Shown: positions 10,901 to 20,210, counted from the stretch's first letter. The stretch: DNA of 64,000 nucleotides from Macrococcus lamae (GCF_004359545.1 NZ_SCWB01000004.1:1-64000); one strand, 5' to 3'. Program-made: numbers and translations. The notes: a model not told the origin generated them from the sequence alone.

Positions 10901-11920
10901 TTACTTCTTATTACCCTTGACATAATCAGCATCAAAGATAAACAATCTTAATAATAATAGTAATGAAGGAATTAATAAAAGTAAACCTAAAATAAATACT
11001 ATGACAAGTGCTATAGCCATATTGTCATTCACAACTGCCTTATCGATATTGACGTATGGATAAAGTATGTATGGAAGCTTACTCAATCCATAGCCGTAGA
11101 AAGCTAGGGCAAATTGAATCATTATCATAATAAAAGCCAAACCATGAAACTTCTTCAAAAGAATAAGTACCACTGCAGCGATAAAGAATACAATACTTAA
11201 TCCAAACAGCCACCAGTAATGAGTGACAGCATTATTAAAATGCTCTTCATTGTGCTGTCTCAAGCTTAAGAAGACGAACTGACAAATAATCAGCATTGGT
11301 CCTGCCCAGATCAAGAACCACTGACGCATTAATTTGTAAGCAGCTGTATCTCCTGCTTTATGAGCATAATACGTTAAAAACCCTGACGAGATGTAAAGTA
11401 CGGAAATAACTGCAAGGAATACTACTGCCCATGAATAGGGGCTCATCAACAGCTCAAACCAATCAAGCTTAACTCCTGTATCAGTTTTCTGAATAAAACC
11501 ACCTTCAGAGATTGTTAAAACAGTAGAGAAAGCCGCAGGAATCAGTAAACCTGTCATCCCATAAAGGAAGATCCAGGCGAACTTAGAATCTTTCCCATAG
11601 GTTTCAAAGGCATAAAAACCGCCTCTAATTGCAAGAAGTAGAAGTGCAACTGTTCCTGGAATCAATAGTGTTGAGCCGAAATAATAAGCTGTATCAGGAA
11701 AGAATCCTACAATTCCCACGAAGAAGAAGACGAGAAAGACGTTCGTTACTTCCCACACCGGATTTAAATATCTTGAAACAAGGCTGCTGATTAAATGGTC
11801 CTGTTTTGTGATTTTTGCATAAAGCATGAAAAATCCTGCTCCGAAATCAATCGCTCCAACGATGATATAGCCATATAAGAAGGTCCATAATACAGTAATA
11901 CCAATATATTGATAATCCAT
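10901..11920 (-). CDS. cydB: Cytochrome bd ubiquinol/menaquinol oxidase subunit II
   Basis: A 339-aa polytopic membrane protein with about eight to nine hydrophobic segments, following cydA by 2 nt. MDYQYIGITVLWTFLYG and AIDFGAGFFML match the CydB N-terminus, and the glutamate in WEVTNVFLVFF near residue 56 is typical of helix 2. With CydA it forms the high-affinity oxidase that reduces O2 with menaquinol. No cydC or cydD follows. No terminator separates it from ktrC, whose ATG is 11 nt beyond the cydB stop. Confidence 0.94.
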   Translation of the reverse strand: MDYQYIGITVLWTFLYGYIIVGAIDFGAGFFMLYAKITKQDHLISSLVSRYLNPVWEVTNVFLVFFFVGIVGFFPDTAYYFGSTLLIPGTVALLLLAIRGGFYAFETYGKDSKFAWIFLYGMTGLLIPAAFSTVLTISEGGFIQKTDTGVKLDWFELLMSPYSWAVVFLAVISVLYISSGFLTYYAHKAGDTAAYKLMRQWFLIWAGPMLIICQFVFLSLRQHNEEHFNNAVTHYWWLFGLSIVFFIAAVVLILLKKFHGLAFIMIMIQFALAFYGYGLSKLPYILYPYVNIDKAVVNDNMAIALVIVFILGLLLLIPSLLLLLRLFIFDADYVKGNKK

Positions 11921-11922
11921 AA

Positions 11923-13269
11923 CTATTTACCTCCTGCAAATGCTTCGTTCTGCTTAATATCATATTCTGCCGGCTTATCTCTGAACATTCTAATCAGTAC
12001 ATAGGCACAGGAGAATCCAAGTATAGCGTACAATAGTGCAAATGCCACGAGAACTAACGACAGCCCATCTGCATGTGTTGCCCCTTCAGCCACTTTCAAA
12101 TACCCTCTTAATAACCACGGCTGTCTACCCATTTCTGCCAGAAACCAGCCAAATTCAATTGAAAGCATACACATTGGACCCGTTAAGGCAATGGCGTAAA
12201 GCATGAACGGATGCTCAGCAAAATTCGGTTTAAACTTCTTTAGAACAAAGTAAAGTATCGAAATTGAAAAAGCGAACATTCCGAAGAATACCATTAAGTC
12301 AAAGAAGTAATGAATAATGAGCGGTGGACGCTCGTCCTTAGGAATTTCATCCAGTCCGGTCACCTTCGTATTGAAATTATTATCTGCAAGGAAGCTGAGT
12401 ACTCCTGGTACTTTAATCGCCCCTTTAACTTCCTGTGTCTTAGGATCCAGTATACCGAAAAGTATGAGGTCAGCCTGACTCTCTGTTTTAAAATGCCATT
12501 CCATTGCGGCTAATTTCTCCGGTTGTTCATTATGAAGAAACTTAGCAGACATGTCTCCTGCAACTATGGTCAGAAAACCAAACAGAAGACCTACAAGCAT
12601 AGTAATCTTCAAACCTTTTTTATGGTAACTTTTATCCTGTGGAAACTTATTGCGCAGTATTTTAACTGCTGCGATACTTGCAAGAATAAACGCAATAGTC
12701 ATTCCACCGGTTGCCACAACATGAAATGCTTTAACAAAAAACGCAGGATTCAGCATCGCTGCAATAGGATCAACACCTGTCATCTTTCCATTCACTATCT
12801 TAAATCCCTGCGGTGTATTCATAAAAGAATTCACGCTTGTAATAAATAAAGCACTCATTGTTGACCCTATGATAATAGGAAAAGTGATTAACCAGTGAAG
12901 CCATTTATTTTTAAAACGATCCCATGTATAGAGATAAATGCTAAGAAAAATCGCTTCAAAGAAGAAGGCGAATGTTTCCATAAAGAGCGGCAGAGCGATG
13001 ACCTGGCCACCAAGTCGCATAAACGTCGGCCATAAGAGTGATAACTGCAAACCAATGATAGTACCTGTCACTACACCGACTGCAACAGTAATTGTAAAAC
13101 CTTTCGCCCAGCGTTTTGACATGGCTATATATTTAGCATCTTTCTTCCACAAACCAAGTCCTTCAGCAATCATAAACATCACAGGCAAAGCAACACCGAT
13201 CGTAGCAAATATTATATGAAACGCAAGCGTCATAGCGGTTAGCAGACGACTTAATATTACTGCATCCAT
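11923..13269 (-). CDS. cydA: Cytochrome bd ubiquinol/menaquinol oxidase subunit I
   Basis: A 448-aa polytopic subunit that carries haems b558, b595 and d. MDAVILSRLLTAMTLAFHIIFA places the N-terminal haem-ligand histidine in helix 1, and GRQPWLLRGYLK is the conserved CydA signature near residue 375. The Q loop is the short type seen in Firmicutes. A longer frame starts at 13299, but GGGAGG lies 6 nt before the ATG at 13269, and the extra N-terminus would be encoded by the Rex-like operator, so 13269 is the start. Confidence 0.95.
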   Translation of the reverse strand: MDAVILSRLLTAMTLAFHIIFATIGVALPVMFMIAEGLGLWKKDAKYIAMSKRWAKGFTITVAVGVVTGTIIGLQLSLLWPTFMRLGGQVIALPLFMETFAFFFEAIFLSIYLYTWDRFKNKWLHWLITFPIIIGSTMSALFITSVNSFMNTPQGFKIVNGKMTGVDPIAAMLNPAFFVKAFHVVATGGMTIAFILASIAAVKILRNKFPQDKSYHKKGLKITMLVGLLFGFLTIVAGDMSAKFLHNEQPEKLAAMEWHFKTESQADLILFGILDPKTQEVKGAIKVPGVLSFLADNNFNTKVTGLDEIPKDERPPLIIHYFFDLMVFFGMFAFSISILYFVLKKFKPNFAEHPFMLYAIALTGPMCMLSIEFGWFLAEMGRQPWLLRGYLKVAEGATHADGLSLVLVAFALLYAILGFSCAYVLIRMFRDKPAEYDIKQNEAFAGGK

Positions 13270-13283
13270 TGATTTCCTCCCGT

Positions 13284-13301
13284 TTGTGATTTTTATCACA
13301 A
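13284..13301 (-). promoter_or_regulatory. Rex-type operator upstream of cydAB
   Basis: TTGTGA-N6-TCACAA, a perfect 18-bp palindrome, matches the Rex (NADH/NAD+ sensor) consensus and lies between the ribosome site of cydA and a -10 element. Rex represses cydABCD in Bacillus subtilis (known). The core TGTGA-N6-TCACA is also what a Crp/Fnr regulator such as ArcR would read, so the assignment between the two is inference. Confidence 0.8.
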
Positions 13302-13315
13302 ATTGATTTAACTCT

Positions 13316-13321
13316 ATTATA
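13316..13321 (-). promoter_or_regulatory. -10 element of cydAB
   Basis: A perfect TATAAT on the minus strand 15 nt upstream of the Rex-like operator. I see no convincing -35 at 16-18 nt, so the promoter may need an activator. The operator would cover the transcription start. Confidence 0.5.
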
Positions 13322-13454
13322 ACTAATATTTACTTATATTACTATCGATATACTCATCATAAATGTGACAATAAATTGCAAGGTTTCATTCCATGCATAT
13401 TTGTATTCTGAAGCCAGGAAGGATATATTATTAATAATGAAAGAAGGAGATTCA

Positions 13455-13694
13455 ATGATGACAATTACACTTTATACTCAGAACCAATGCCCGCTATGCG
13501 AATTTATAAAAAATTATTTTACTGAAAAAGGACTGGTCTTTACGGAGAAGAATATCTCTCAAAATAAATATCGTCATGAAATGATAGCTTTTGATGCTTT
13601 CAGTACACCGCTGATTATCATCAATAATCAAGTTATCCATACCGTCGATATACCTATTATTGAGAAAATAATACAGGAACAGCAGCATGATTAA
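13455..13694 (+). CDS. Glutaredoxin-like (NrdH-type) thiol protein
   Basis: A 79-aa thioredoxin-fold protein with the redox motif CPLC near residues 12-15 and the cis-proline stretch STPLIIINNQ near 53-62. It is most like the small glutaredoxin/NrdH group. AAGGAG lies 8 nt before the ATG at 13455. An upstream in-frame ATG (13365) has no ribosome site and gives an N-terminus outside the fold. The last 8 nt overlap the phosphoesterase gene, so the two are coupled. The electron donor and target are unknown; no ribonucleotide reductase gene is in the window. Confidence 0.8.
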   Translation: MMTITLYTQNQCPLCEFIKNYFTEKGLVFTEKNISQNKYRHEMIAFDAFSTPLIIINNQVIHTVDIPIIEKIIQEQQHD

Positions 13695-14523
13695 TTTTGC
13701 GATAAAGACTTTACTAAAAGTTAAACCTCGATTTCTATATTCTGAAGCCAACGATGTTAAAGTAAAAACGTATAGGCTTCCCCTTTTGATAAATCAGCAT
13801 GAACGTCCATTAAAGATCGTTCATATCTCTGACTTACATATCGGCTTCAACTACACTTATGAAGATTTAATTCAGCATATTAAAGTAGTGAATTCCCTGC
13901 AGCCTGATATGGTGATGATTACAGGTGATTTATTCGACAAAATAGATATTTATGACGGAAAACCTAAAGCGTTTGCACCACTGCTGCGTACGATCAAGGC
14001 GCCTCTTGGTACATATTTTTCCTATGGAAACCACGATCAACGCAGCAATCGCACTTATAAGATTCAAAATGTAGTTGAACAGAGTGGTATTCATCTCCTT
14101 AATAACTTCGGCCATACGATTGATTATGACGGAGAGTCCATATATTTATGTGGTACTGACGACATACTGAATAGCAACGGAAATGTGATGCAAGCGCTTA
14201 AAAACAGAGATGAAGAACGCCACTTGACTATTATGATGGTCCACGAACCGGATTATGCCGATTATGTCAAACGCTTCAAAGTCGATCTGCAGTTATCAGG
14301 CCACACTCACGGAGGTCAGATACGAGTTCCATTTCTTGGTGCACCGATACTGCCTAAACTTGGTAAAAAGTACGTCAGAGGGTTATATCAGATTACGAAT
14401 AATAATCATCGTATGTTACTTCATGTATCTCCTGGACTAGGTACCACAAGATTACCTATTCGCTTATTTTGTCCGCCGGAAATTACTATGATTGAACTGG
14501 AAACAAAAAAAGAAGCAGAATGA
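13687..14523 (+). CDS. Metallophosphoesterase (YkuE/YaeI-like)
   Basis: A 278-aa calcineurin-like phosphoesterase. The dinuclear metal motifs are in order: HISDLHIG (about 40-47), GDLFD (about 79-83), GNHDQR (about 119-124), a lone His in MVHEPD and GHTHGGQ near 205. YaeI/YkuE relatives are often anchored by an N-terminal helix; here the N-terminus (MINFAIKTLLKVKPRF) is amphipathic and cationic rather than a clear membrane segment. Members act on phosphodiesters, some of them envelope lipids (family knowledge); the substrate here is unknown. Confidence 0.85.
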   Translation: MINFAIKTLLKVKPRFLYSEANDVKVKTYRLPLLINQHERPLKIVHISDLHIGFNYTYEDLIQHIKVVNSLQPDMVMITGDLFDKIDIYDGKPKAFAPLLRTIKAPLGTYFSYGNHDQRSNRTYKIQNVVEQSGIHLLNNFGHTIDYDGESIYLCGTDDILNSNGNVMQALKNRDEERHLTIMMVHEPDYADYVKRFKVDLQLSGHTHGGQIRVPFLGAPILPKLGKKYVRGLYQITNNNHRMLLHVSPGLGTTRLPIRLFCPPEITMIELETKKEAE

Positions 14524-14545
14524 ACTTATAGTTCATTCTGCTTAC
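14514..14545 (+). terminator. Bidirectional terminator between the phosphoesterase gene and ptsI
   Basis: AAGCAGAATGAAC pairs with GTTCATTCTGCTT around a 5-nt loop, followed by ACTTTTTAT. The hairpin overlaps the phosphoesterase stop codon and lies 4 nt from the end of ptsI. Confidence 0.85.
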
Positions 14546-14548
14546 TTT

Positions 14549-16258
14549 TTATACTCGGTTTACAAGTTCAACGACTTCTTCCTGTGTCGCACAGTTTAAT
14601 GCCTGTTCAGCTAATTTCTTCATTTCAGTCTGACTTAAATTCTTGATTTGACGACGCGCTTTTAAAATGCTTGTAGCACTCATCGAAAATTCATCTAAAC
14701 CTAGACCTAGCAATAGAGGAATAGCCGTTGTATCTCCAGCCATTTCACCGCACATCCCTGTCCATTTTCCTTCTTGATGACTTGCATCAATCACTTGTTT
14801 AACTAAACGTAAAATAGCAGGGTTATAAGGTTGATACAAATAAGAAACGCGTTCAGACATACGGTCAGCTGCCATTGTATATTGAATTAAATCATTCGTG
14901 CCAATACTGAAGAAGTCTACTTCTTTAGCAAAAATGTCAGCCATGGCAGCAGTAGATGGAATTTCCACCATAATGCCTAATTCGATATCATCTGCCACTT
15001 TAATTTTTTCGTCTTTCAGCTTTGCTTTCTCTTCTTCAAGAATAGCCTTCGCTTCACGGAACTCGTTGATTGTTGCTATCATCGGGAACATGATGCTTAA
15101 ACTTCCATGAGCTGAAGCACGTAATAACGCACGCAGCTGAGTTCTGAAAATATCCTGCTGATCAAGACATAGTCGAATTGCACGATAGCCTAAGAACGGA
15201 TTCATCTCATGAGGTAAATTTAAATACGGCAGCTCTTTATCGCCACCGATATCCAATGTACGGACAACGACACGTTTTCCTTTCATTTCAGAAAGAACGC
15301 GTTTATATGCCTCGTACTGCTCATCTTCAGTCGGCATGCTATCTCTTCCCATATACAGGAATTCAGTACGGTAAAGTCCGATACCTTCTGCACCGTTATT
15401 GATAACTCCCTCTAAATCATTAGGTGTACCAATATTAGCAGCAAGTTCAACGTGTATGCCGTCTTTAGAAGTCGTCTTATCGTTGACTAATTGCTTCAGT
15501 TCTTCCTTTTCCTGAATAAATTTTGCTTGTTTCTCTTTATAAGCCACTACAGCAGTTTCATCAGGATTAATGATCACATCACCTGTTGAACCGTCAACGA
15601 TAACTAGATCACCGTGTTTGACAGCTTGAGTAACGGTTTTTGTACCGACGACCGCAGGAATTTCTAATGAACGACTCATAATCGCAGAGTGGCTCGTTCT
15701 ACCTCCGATATTAGTAGCAAAACCTTTAACAAACTCTTTATTCAGCTGAGCGGTATCAGATGGTGTCAAATCCTCTGCGATAATGACAACACTTTCATTG
15801 ATAGTTGTTGGATTGGGTAATGTCACACCTAGAATGTGAGCAAGAACTCGCTTAGAAACATCACGAATATCCGCCGCGCGTTCTCTCATATATTCGTTAT
15901 CCATTGATTCAAAAATAGTGACAAAATTATTGGCTACAGTCATTAAAGCTGCTGCTGCATTAGATTGGTTCGTAAGAATATCATCTTCAATGGGTTGAAT
16001 CAATTCTGGGTCTTCCAGTACTAATAGATGAGCATCAAATATAGCTGCTTTGTCTGGACCAAGGGCTACTTCAGCATTGTTTCTGATTTGAGTCAATTCA
16101 ACTTTAGATTGATTAATAGCCGCTTTAAACTTAACAACTTCTGCTTCACTATCAGAAACTGTGTCATTAGTGTAGGATAAGTCCGGTTCTACTAAAAGAT
16201 AGGCCTTCGCAATAGCTACACCATCCGAAGCGCCTATACCGTTTAACATATTTGGCAT
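14549..16258 (-). CDS. ptsI: PTS enzyme I (phosphoenolpyruvate-protein phosphotransferase)
   Basis: A 569-aa general PTS enzyme that takes phosphate from PEP and passes it to HPr. The swivelling phosphohistidine is in [13 protein letters not shown] near residue 190. The C-terminal PEP-binding barrel shows [12 protein letters not shown], the Arg of [11 protein letters not shown] and the active-site Cys of GMCGEMAGD near residue 500. The length is normal. Its ATG overlaps the ptsH stop (TAATG), the usual translational coupling of ptsHI. Confidence 0.97.
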   Translation of the reverse strand: MPNMLNGIGASDGVAIAKAYLLVEPDLSYTNDTVSDSEAEVVKFKAAINQSKVELTQIRNNAEVALGPDKAAIFDAHLLVLEDPELIQPIEDDILTNQSNAAAALMTVANNFVTIFESMDNEYMRERAADIRDVSKRVLAHILGVTLPNPTTINESVVIIAEDLTPSDTAQLNKEFVKGFATNIGGRTSHSAIMSRSLEIPAVVGTKTVTQAVKHGDLVIVDGSTGDVIINPDETAVVAYKEKQAKFIQEKEELKQLVNDKTTSKDGIHVELAANIGTPNDLEGVINNGAEGIGLYRTEFLYMGRDSMPTEDEQYEAYKRVLSEMKGKRVVVRTLDIGGDKELPYLNLPHEMNPFLGYRAIRLCLDQQDIFRTQLRALLRASAHGSLSIMFPMIATINEFREAKAILEEEKAKLKDEKIKVADDIELGIMVEIPSTAAMADIFAKEVDFFSIGTNDLIQYTMAADRMSERVSYLYQPYNPAILRLVKQVIDASHQEGKWTGMCGEMAGDTTAIPLLLGLGLDEFSMSATSILKARRQIKNLSQTEMKKLAEQALNCATQEEVVELVNRV

Positions 16259-16524
16259 TATTCAGTTAAGCCTTCTTTAGTTAAAACGTCTGAAATAGCC
16301 TGAATTGCTTCTGTCTCATCAGTACCTTCAGCATAAATTGTAATTTCAGCATTTTTGCCTACACCTAGACTCATTACACCCATGATTGATTTTAAGTTTA
16401 CTTTCTTACCGTTGTATTCTAATTGTACATCTGAATCAAATTTACTAGCTGTCTGTACCAGCATAGTAGCCGGACGAGCGTGAATACCAGTTTCATCAAT
16501 AATTACATAAGATTTTTGTTCCAT
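16258..16524 (-). CDS. ptsH: HPr phosphocarrier protein
   Basis: An 88-aa PTS carrier. His15 in GIHARPAT accepts phosphate from enzyme I. Ser46 in [11 protein letters not shown] is the site that HPr kinase phosphorylates in Firmicutes to make the CcpA co-repressor. The length and both regulatory residues are intact. An AAGGAGAT ribosome site precedes the ATG. It is the first gene of ptsHI. Confidence 0.97.
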   Translation of the reverse strand: MEQKSYVIIDETGIHARPATMLVQTASKFDSDVQLEYNGKKVNLKSIMGVMSLGVGKNAEITIYAEGTDETEAIQAISDVLTKEGLTE

Positions 16525-16597
16525 AATTAAATATCTCCTTTGGGCGCATGATTATGCAAATTTCAATATATAAACTAAATCGGTCTATACAGTGAAT

Positions 16598-16626
16598 AGA
16601 ATAACAAATTCCAGTCGTAACTTCAA
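16598..16626 (-). promoter_or_regulatory. Promoter of ptsHI
   Basis: TTGAAG (16621-16626), a 17-nt spacer and TATTCT (16598-16603) on the minus strand, with a 70-nt leader before ptsH. An imperfect palindrome (16626-16652: arms ATTGTTT/AAACAAT around ATTCTAGAAT) touches the -35 and could be an operator. It lacks a T tract that would make it a terminator. Confidence 0.5.
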
Positions 16627-16660
16627 TTGTTTGATATTCTAGAATAAACAATCATATCAT

Positions 16661-17212
16661 TTATAACTTTGTACTTTCAATAAGATCCCTTGCAACTTTC
16701 TCACATTTTTCGATATGAGACATGCCCATCTTTTTCATCATATAGTAGCTGATAGATGCAGAGATTGCCTGGCCAACAATTGGCACCCATTTAGACTGTT
16801 TTGCCAGTTCCCTTCTAGCAATAGCTTTGAAAATAACAGCTACTAGAGACTTAGATATCCGTTTGCCGATAAATTCGCTCCCTTGTCTAGCAGCGGTCAC
16901 CATTACTTTCTGTTTTAAATCATCGGTCATCCCATTCACCTGCTTATGACTTAAACCATAAGTACGGTTAATCTGTTCAATTAAGTCAGTCATCAATTTC
17001 ATGTCAATGCCGACTCCAAGTCCCGGAATAGGTACGATAGCACCTGCAGAACTCATCAGTGACTTATTTCTTATTAAACTTTCTGCAGCTTCCCGGCGTT
17101 CAATCAACTGTGTTTCATTGACGGGTAGTTCGTTTCTGATCATTTCAATTTTACGATTCGTTCTAGTTAATTTTTTTGCTACCTTATTAATCAGTGTATC
17201 TAATATGCCCAT
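16661..17212 (-). CDS. Hypothetical protein with Gly-rich hydrophobic segments
   Basis: A 183-aa protein with a basic N-terminus (KLTRTNRK). Two hydrophobic Gly/Pro/Ala-rich stretches are visible: SAGAIVPIPGLGVGID (about 55-70) and WVPIVGQAISASISYYM (about 142-158). A helical linker joins them. This resembles the small membrane-associated domains found in DUF697- and EcsC-like proteins, but the match is weak and I do not assign a family. AAGGAGTG lies 8 nt before the ATG. It sits between rlmI and ptsH, as an uncharacterised gene does in S. aureus. Confidence 0.65.
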   Translation of the reverse strand: MGILDTLINKVAKKLTRTNRKIEMIRNELPVNETQLIERREAAESLIRNKSLMSSAGAIVPIPGLGVGIDMKLMTDLIEQINRTYGLSHKQVNGMTDDLKQKVMVTAARQGSEFIGKRISKSLVAVIFKAIARRELAKQSKWVPIVGQAISASISYYMMKKMGMSHIEKCEKVARDLIESTKL

Positions 17213-17266
17213 ATGTCGTTCACTCCTTGATAGATGTTAATCATGTAATTCCCGAATAATGAAAGA

Positions 17267-18436
17267 TTAATCTAAAAACTTAATGAGAACTACTTTTAAA
17301 TACTTTGATGGTTTATAAAGATTCGTTGTTTTAAAATCTTTTGGCAGACCCATCACTTCCACAAATTCAAAATCCCTAGTCTGATTTTCTAATGTGGACT
17401 CGATCATTTTCTTAAAAGCATTCAATGTGTAATCGCTAGCATTCGTACTGCATAGTAAATAGCCGTTTGCTTTTGTAAGAAATGCCGCTTCTTCTATCAG
17501 CTCATGATAATTGCTCTTCACGCTGAATCGGCGTTTTTTAGAACGTGAAAAACTCGGAGGATCGATGACAATTAAGTCATATAATAAGTTTTTACGTCTG
17601 CAGTATTTGAACATATCAAATACATCCAACGTATATCGAAAATGATTATCCAATGTCAGTTCATTAAGTGCAAAGTTCTGTTCGATAAGTTCCAATGATC
17701 GTTTTGCGATATCCACACTTGTTGTATCCATCCCATTTTTAGCAGCTGCAACACTGAATCCTCCTGAGTAGGCAAAGAGATTCAACATCGTCCCTTCCTC
17801 AAGTGGAAGTGATAATATTTTATTTCTCACATCACGCTGATCAAGGAATATTCCTGTCATAGGACCGTCTTCAAAGTTAATCGTGTAAAATAGATTATTT
17901 TCCTCGATTATAATGGGGAATTCAGTCGGTGTGTCCGTCAGTAAATAAGTTGGTACTTCTTTTTCAAAACGTAATTTCTCATAAATGGATTCATAATTAA
18001 ATACAGATTTAAGGGCTGTCAGTACTTCCTGCTGATACCGATAAATACCTTTGGAATACCATTGTATCAACAGATGTCCATTATAATTATCTACTGTAAA
18101 TCCACCGAGACCGTCTCCTTCACCGTTATATATACGAAACGCATTCGTATGCCCTGCTCTATAAAGTGGTTCTCGTTCAAGACGTGCTTTTTTCATTAAA
18201 TCTGTAAAATAATTCTGTGTTAATCTGACCGATAAATCATTACTTACTTTGTAGCCGATACCACGGTTCTGACGGCCAAAATAAAAAAGTCCGAGTTCTT
18301 CTTCTGACGCGTTTTTCAGAATAAATAAATCGCCTTCATTTAAATTATCCATATCAAAAACATCTGATTCTTCTACAACTAAGTAGCCATCTTTATATTT
18401 TTTGTCATGCCGCTCTTTCAACGTTACTGTTTTCAC
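17267..18436 (-). CDS. rlmI: Class I SAM-dependent rRNA methyltransferase, RlmI-like
   Basis: A 389-aa predicted 23S rRNA (cytosine-C5) methyltransferase. An N-terminal PUA-like domain (about 1-70) is followed by a substrate-binding region and a Rossmann methyltransferase core with LNLFAYSGGFSVAAAKNG (SAM motif) and LIVIDPPSFSRSKK (catalytic motif IV). The motif VI cysteine is in LLCSTNASDY. The open frame begins at a GTG inside the AGGTG ribosome site (18445); the next GTG (18436), 6 nt after it, is the better start. Its site specificity is inferred from family membership. Confidence 0.82.
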   Translation of the reverse strand: MKTVTLKERHDKKYKDGYLVVEESDVFDMDNLNEGDLFILKNASEEELGLFYFGRQNRGIGYKVSNDLSVRLTQNYFTDLMKKARLEREPLYRAGHTNAFRIYNGEGDGLGGFTVDNYNGHLLIQWYSKGIYRYQQEVLTALKSVFNYESIYEKLRFEKEVPTYLLTDTPTEFPIIIEENNLFYTINFEDGPMTGIFLDQRDVRNKILSLPLEEGTMLNLFAYSGGFSVAAAKNGMDTTSVDIAKRSLELIEQNFALNELTLDNHFRYTLDVFDMFKYCRRKNLLYDLIVIDPPSFSRSKKRRFSVKSNYHELIEEAAFLTKANGYLLCSTNASDYTLNAFKKMIESTLENQTRDFEFVEVMGLPKDFKTTNLYKPSKYLKVVLIKFLD

Positions 18437-18472
18437 TCGCTTCACCTCATTTAGTTATACTTCACTATAACA

Positions 18473-18497
18473 CAAAAAGAGCGCCCTTAAGGCACTC
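18473..18497 (-). terminator. Terminator in the gap between the AuxA-like gene and rlmI
   Basis: GAGTGCC pairs with GGCGCTC around TTAA plus an extra G (one G-T pair), followed by TTTTTG on the minus strand. It lies 120 nt beyond the membrane-protein stop and 37 nt before the rlmI start, so it should separate the two transcripts. Confidence 0.65.
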
Positions 18498-18617
18498 TAT
18501 ACGTTTGCTTATCACTGCACTTTCCCCAAAGCACAATTCTCCCATCATTATTGTAACCGCTTTCTTAAATATTATAGTGCAGCATGATGGTAATGACAAT
18601 ATAAAATTTTAGCTGTT

Positions 18618-19895
18618 TCAATAATTTTTCTTTAAATGATAAAGAAACAGTGGTGTAATCATCATTAACAGTAGGATGACAACAGGAGGAATGAACAATG
18701 ATAAGTTAATTCCTTTAAACAACATAAGATAAAATGCTGTAGCTATTTTTACGAATAGAAATGTGACTGTAAAAAGCTGCCCAAAATAACCTTTATTCCT
18801 TATCTGAATCATAACAGTAAAGAATAAATAACTGCCTATTACAATTAGCATTCCCGCGAGGTTAATCCATTCATAGAAATACTGCATCTTAACGACATTA
18901 AATTTACTTACATTGAATAAAGTACTTCTATTGTTTAGTTCAATCAACGTCAAAATAATCATCAAGATACCGAACAAAAGTTCAATGTGGAAAAATTTAA
19001 ACCATTTTGGTTTTCTCATCCATGTCGGAATATCTTCATCCTGTAGATCAATCCATGAAATTAAATTGAGCTTGATTCTTTTTATTAAAAGAACGAACCT
19101 CTCATCAATTTTCAATGATTGCTTTGATAACTGTTCAAATGCCTCATTTGTCTGATTATTTATTGACCGACTGATTAGCCGGTCACGTTTTTTTCTGTTG
19201 ACCCGGGATAATTCCTGCTGCTGAATATCAACTTTTTTTGCGCGATGTAAGAAAATGTAGTTCCCTAAAGCACTCAATCCCATAAGAGTTAGCAGTATAA
19301 AGAAAAAGTTCAAGGACATCACGTCAAGTGGAGTGACAGATTGCTCAGCAAGGTGATCATAAATTCTATTTTGAGTTAGAATATAGGCGATTGAAAAGAA
19401 AAATAGCAGTACGATATAATGCATCTTGCGGTAATCCTGATTCAGCCGTTTTCTGTTCAGCACATAGAACATCAAAATGAAAAAAGCGATCAAATAAATC
19501 AAAGTGAATATATCATATACCGTATACATCATCACTCCAGTAAATAAAAACAGGAACAAAGCACTTAATAAATAGAAATAAGAGATGAACTGGTCGTACT
19601 GAGTAGTTTTCTTCAATGTGCGGCTCATATAAATAAAGCCTAACCCGTAAAGAATGAAGGCTATCCCATAGAGCACTGGAAAACTGTTAATATATCGGCT
19701 TAATATTTTAATGAACGCATATATATAAATATTGATAAAGTCAGTAAAATGAGACATATGCAGTTTATTGACTGCAATCTCCTTAAAATCAACGATGTCT
19801 CTGCCATAAAAAATTATGAAAGCACCAATCCCTATGAAAATCAGGCCAAGGACATAACCTATTATAATTTCTATATTATTTTTAATTATTCTCAT
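18618..19895 (-). CDS. Polytopic membrane protein, candidate AuxA
   Basis: A 425-aa membrane protein with about ten hydrophobic segments: roughly six in residues 7-220, a basic cytoplasmic loop (RVNRKKRDR, about 235) with a helical section to 300, then four more to the end. No enzyme motif is seen. The gene lies between rlmI and purD, which is where S. aureus carries auxA, a membrane factor that supports lipoteichoic acid stability. The identity is inferred from position, size and topology, not from remembered sequence similarity. GAGGTG lies 6 nt before the ATG. Confidence 0.5.
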   Translation of the reverse strand: MRIIKNNIEIIIGYVLGLIFIGIGAFIIFYGRDIVDFKEIAVNKLHMSHFTDFINIYIYAFIKILSRYINSFPVLYGIAFILYGLGFIYMSRTLKKTTQYDQFISYFYLLSALFLFLFTGVMMYTVYDIFTLIYLIAFFILMFYVLNRKRLNQDYRKMHYIVLLFFFSIAYILTQNRIYDHLAEQSVTPLDVMSLNFFFILLTLMGLSALGNYIFLHRAKKVDIQQQELSRVNRKKRDRLISRSINNQTNEAFEQLSKQSLKIDERFVLLIKRIKLNLISWIDLQDEDIPTWMRKPKWFKFFHIELLFGILMIILTLIELNNRSTLFNVSKFNVVKMQYFYEWINLAGMLIVIGSYLFFTVMIQIRNKGYFGQLFTVTFLFVKIATAFYLMLFKGINLSLFIPPVVILLLMMITPLFLYHLKKNY

Positions 19896-19975
19896 TGTGT
19901 CACCTCATAACCATTATAAGGAAACATTATATAAAAGTCCTTTGAATACGTAAATTTCAGTCTTAAGTATGAGAT

Positions 19976-20001
19976 GTTTTAAAATGTCTAGGCTCGGGAA
20001 T
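19976..20001 (+). promoter_or_regulatory. Sigma-B-like promoter of the 56-aa gene
   Basis: GTTTTA (19976-19981), a 14-nt spacer and GGGAAT (19996-20001) fit the staphylococcal sigma-B consensus (GTTWWW-N14-GGGWAW). A TATAAT at 20003-20008 could serve sigma-A but has no good -35 partner. Confidence 0.55.
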
Positions 20002-20035
20002 GTATAATTAATAATATTTTTAGGAGGAACTAATA

Positions 20036-20206
20036 ATGACTGATGAAAAAATCGAAGAATTCAAAGATGATGCACAACAAGCAGCAGGTAATAGTTCTAG
20101 TAATGAAACTTCAACAAATAACAAAGAAAAAGTGGATTCATTAGAAAATGATAATTCCGGTGATGAGCAGACAAAAGATGACATACAGCAATCTTTTGAA
20201 CAATAA
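20036..20206 (+). CDS. Small hydrophilic, probably disordered protein
   Basis: A 56-aa open frame (MTDEKIEEFKDDAQQ... to ...QQSFEQ). It is rich in Asp, Glu, Asn, Ser and Gln, with one Gly-rich spot and no aromatic residues except two Phe. No fold, signal or membrane segment is visible; it looks intrinsically disordered. A perfect AGGAGG lies 8 nt before the ATG, a sigma-B-like promoter precedes it and a strong terminator follows, so it is a complete single-gene unit. General stress proteins such as CsbD are similarly small and hydrophilic, but this is not recognisably CsbD. Confidence 0.7.
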   Translation: MTDEKIEEFKDDAQQAAGNSSSNETSTNNKEKVDSLENDNSGDEQTKDDIQQSFEQ

Positions 20207-20210
20207 ATTG

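Noticed and set aside
13365-13454. An N-terminal extension of the glutaredoxin-like protein
   Set aside because: There is no ribosome site at 13365, and the extension lies outside the thioredoxin fold; AAGGAG supports 13455.
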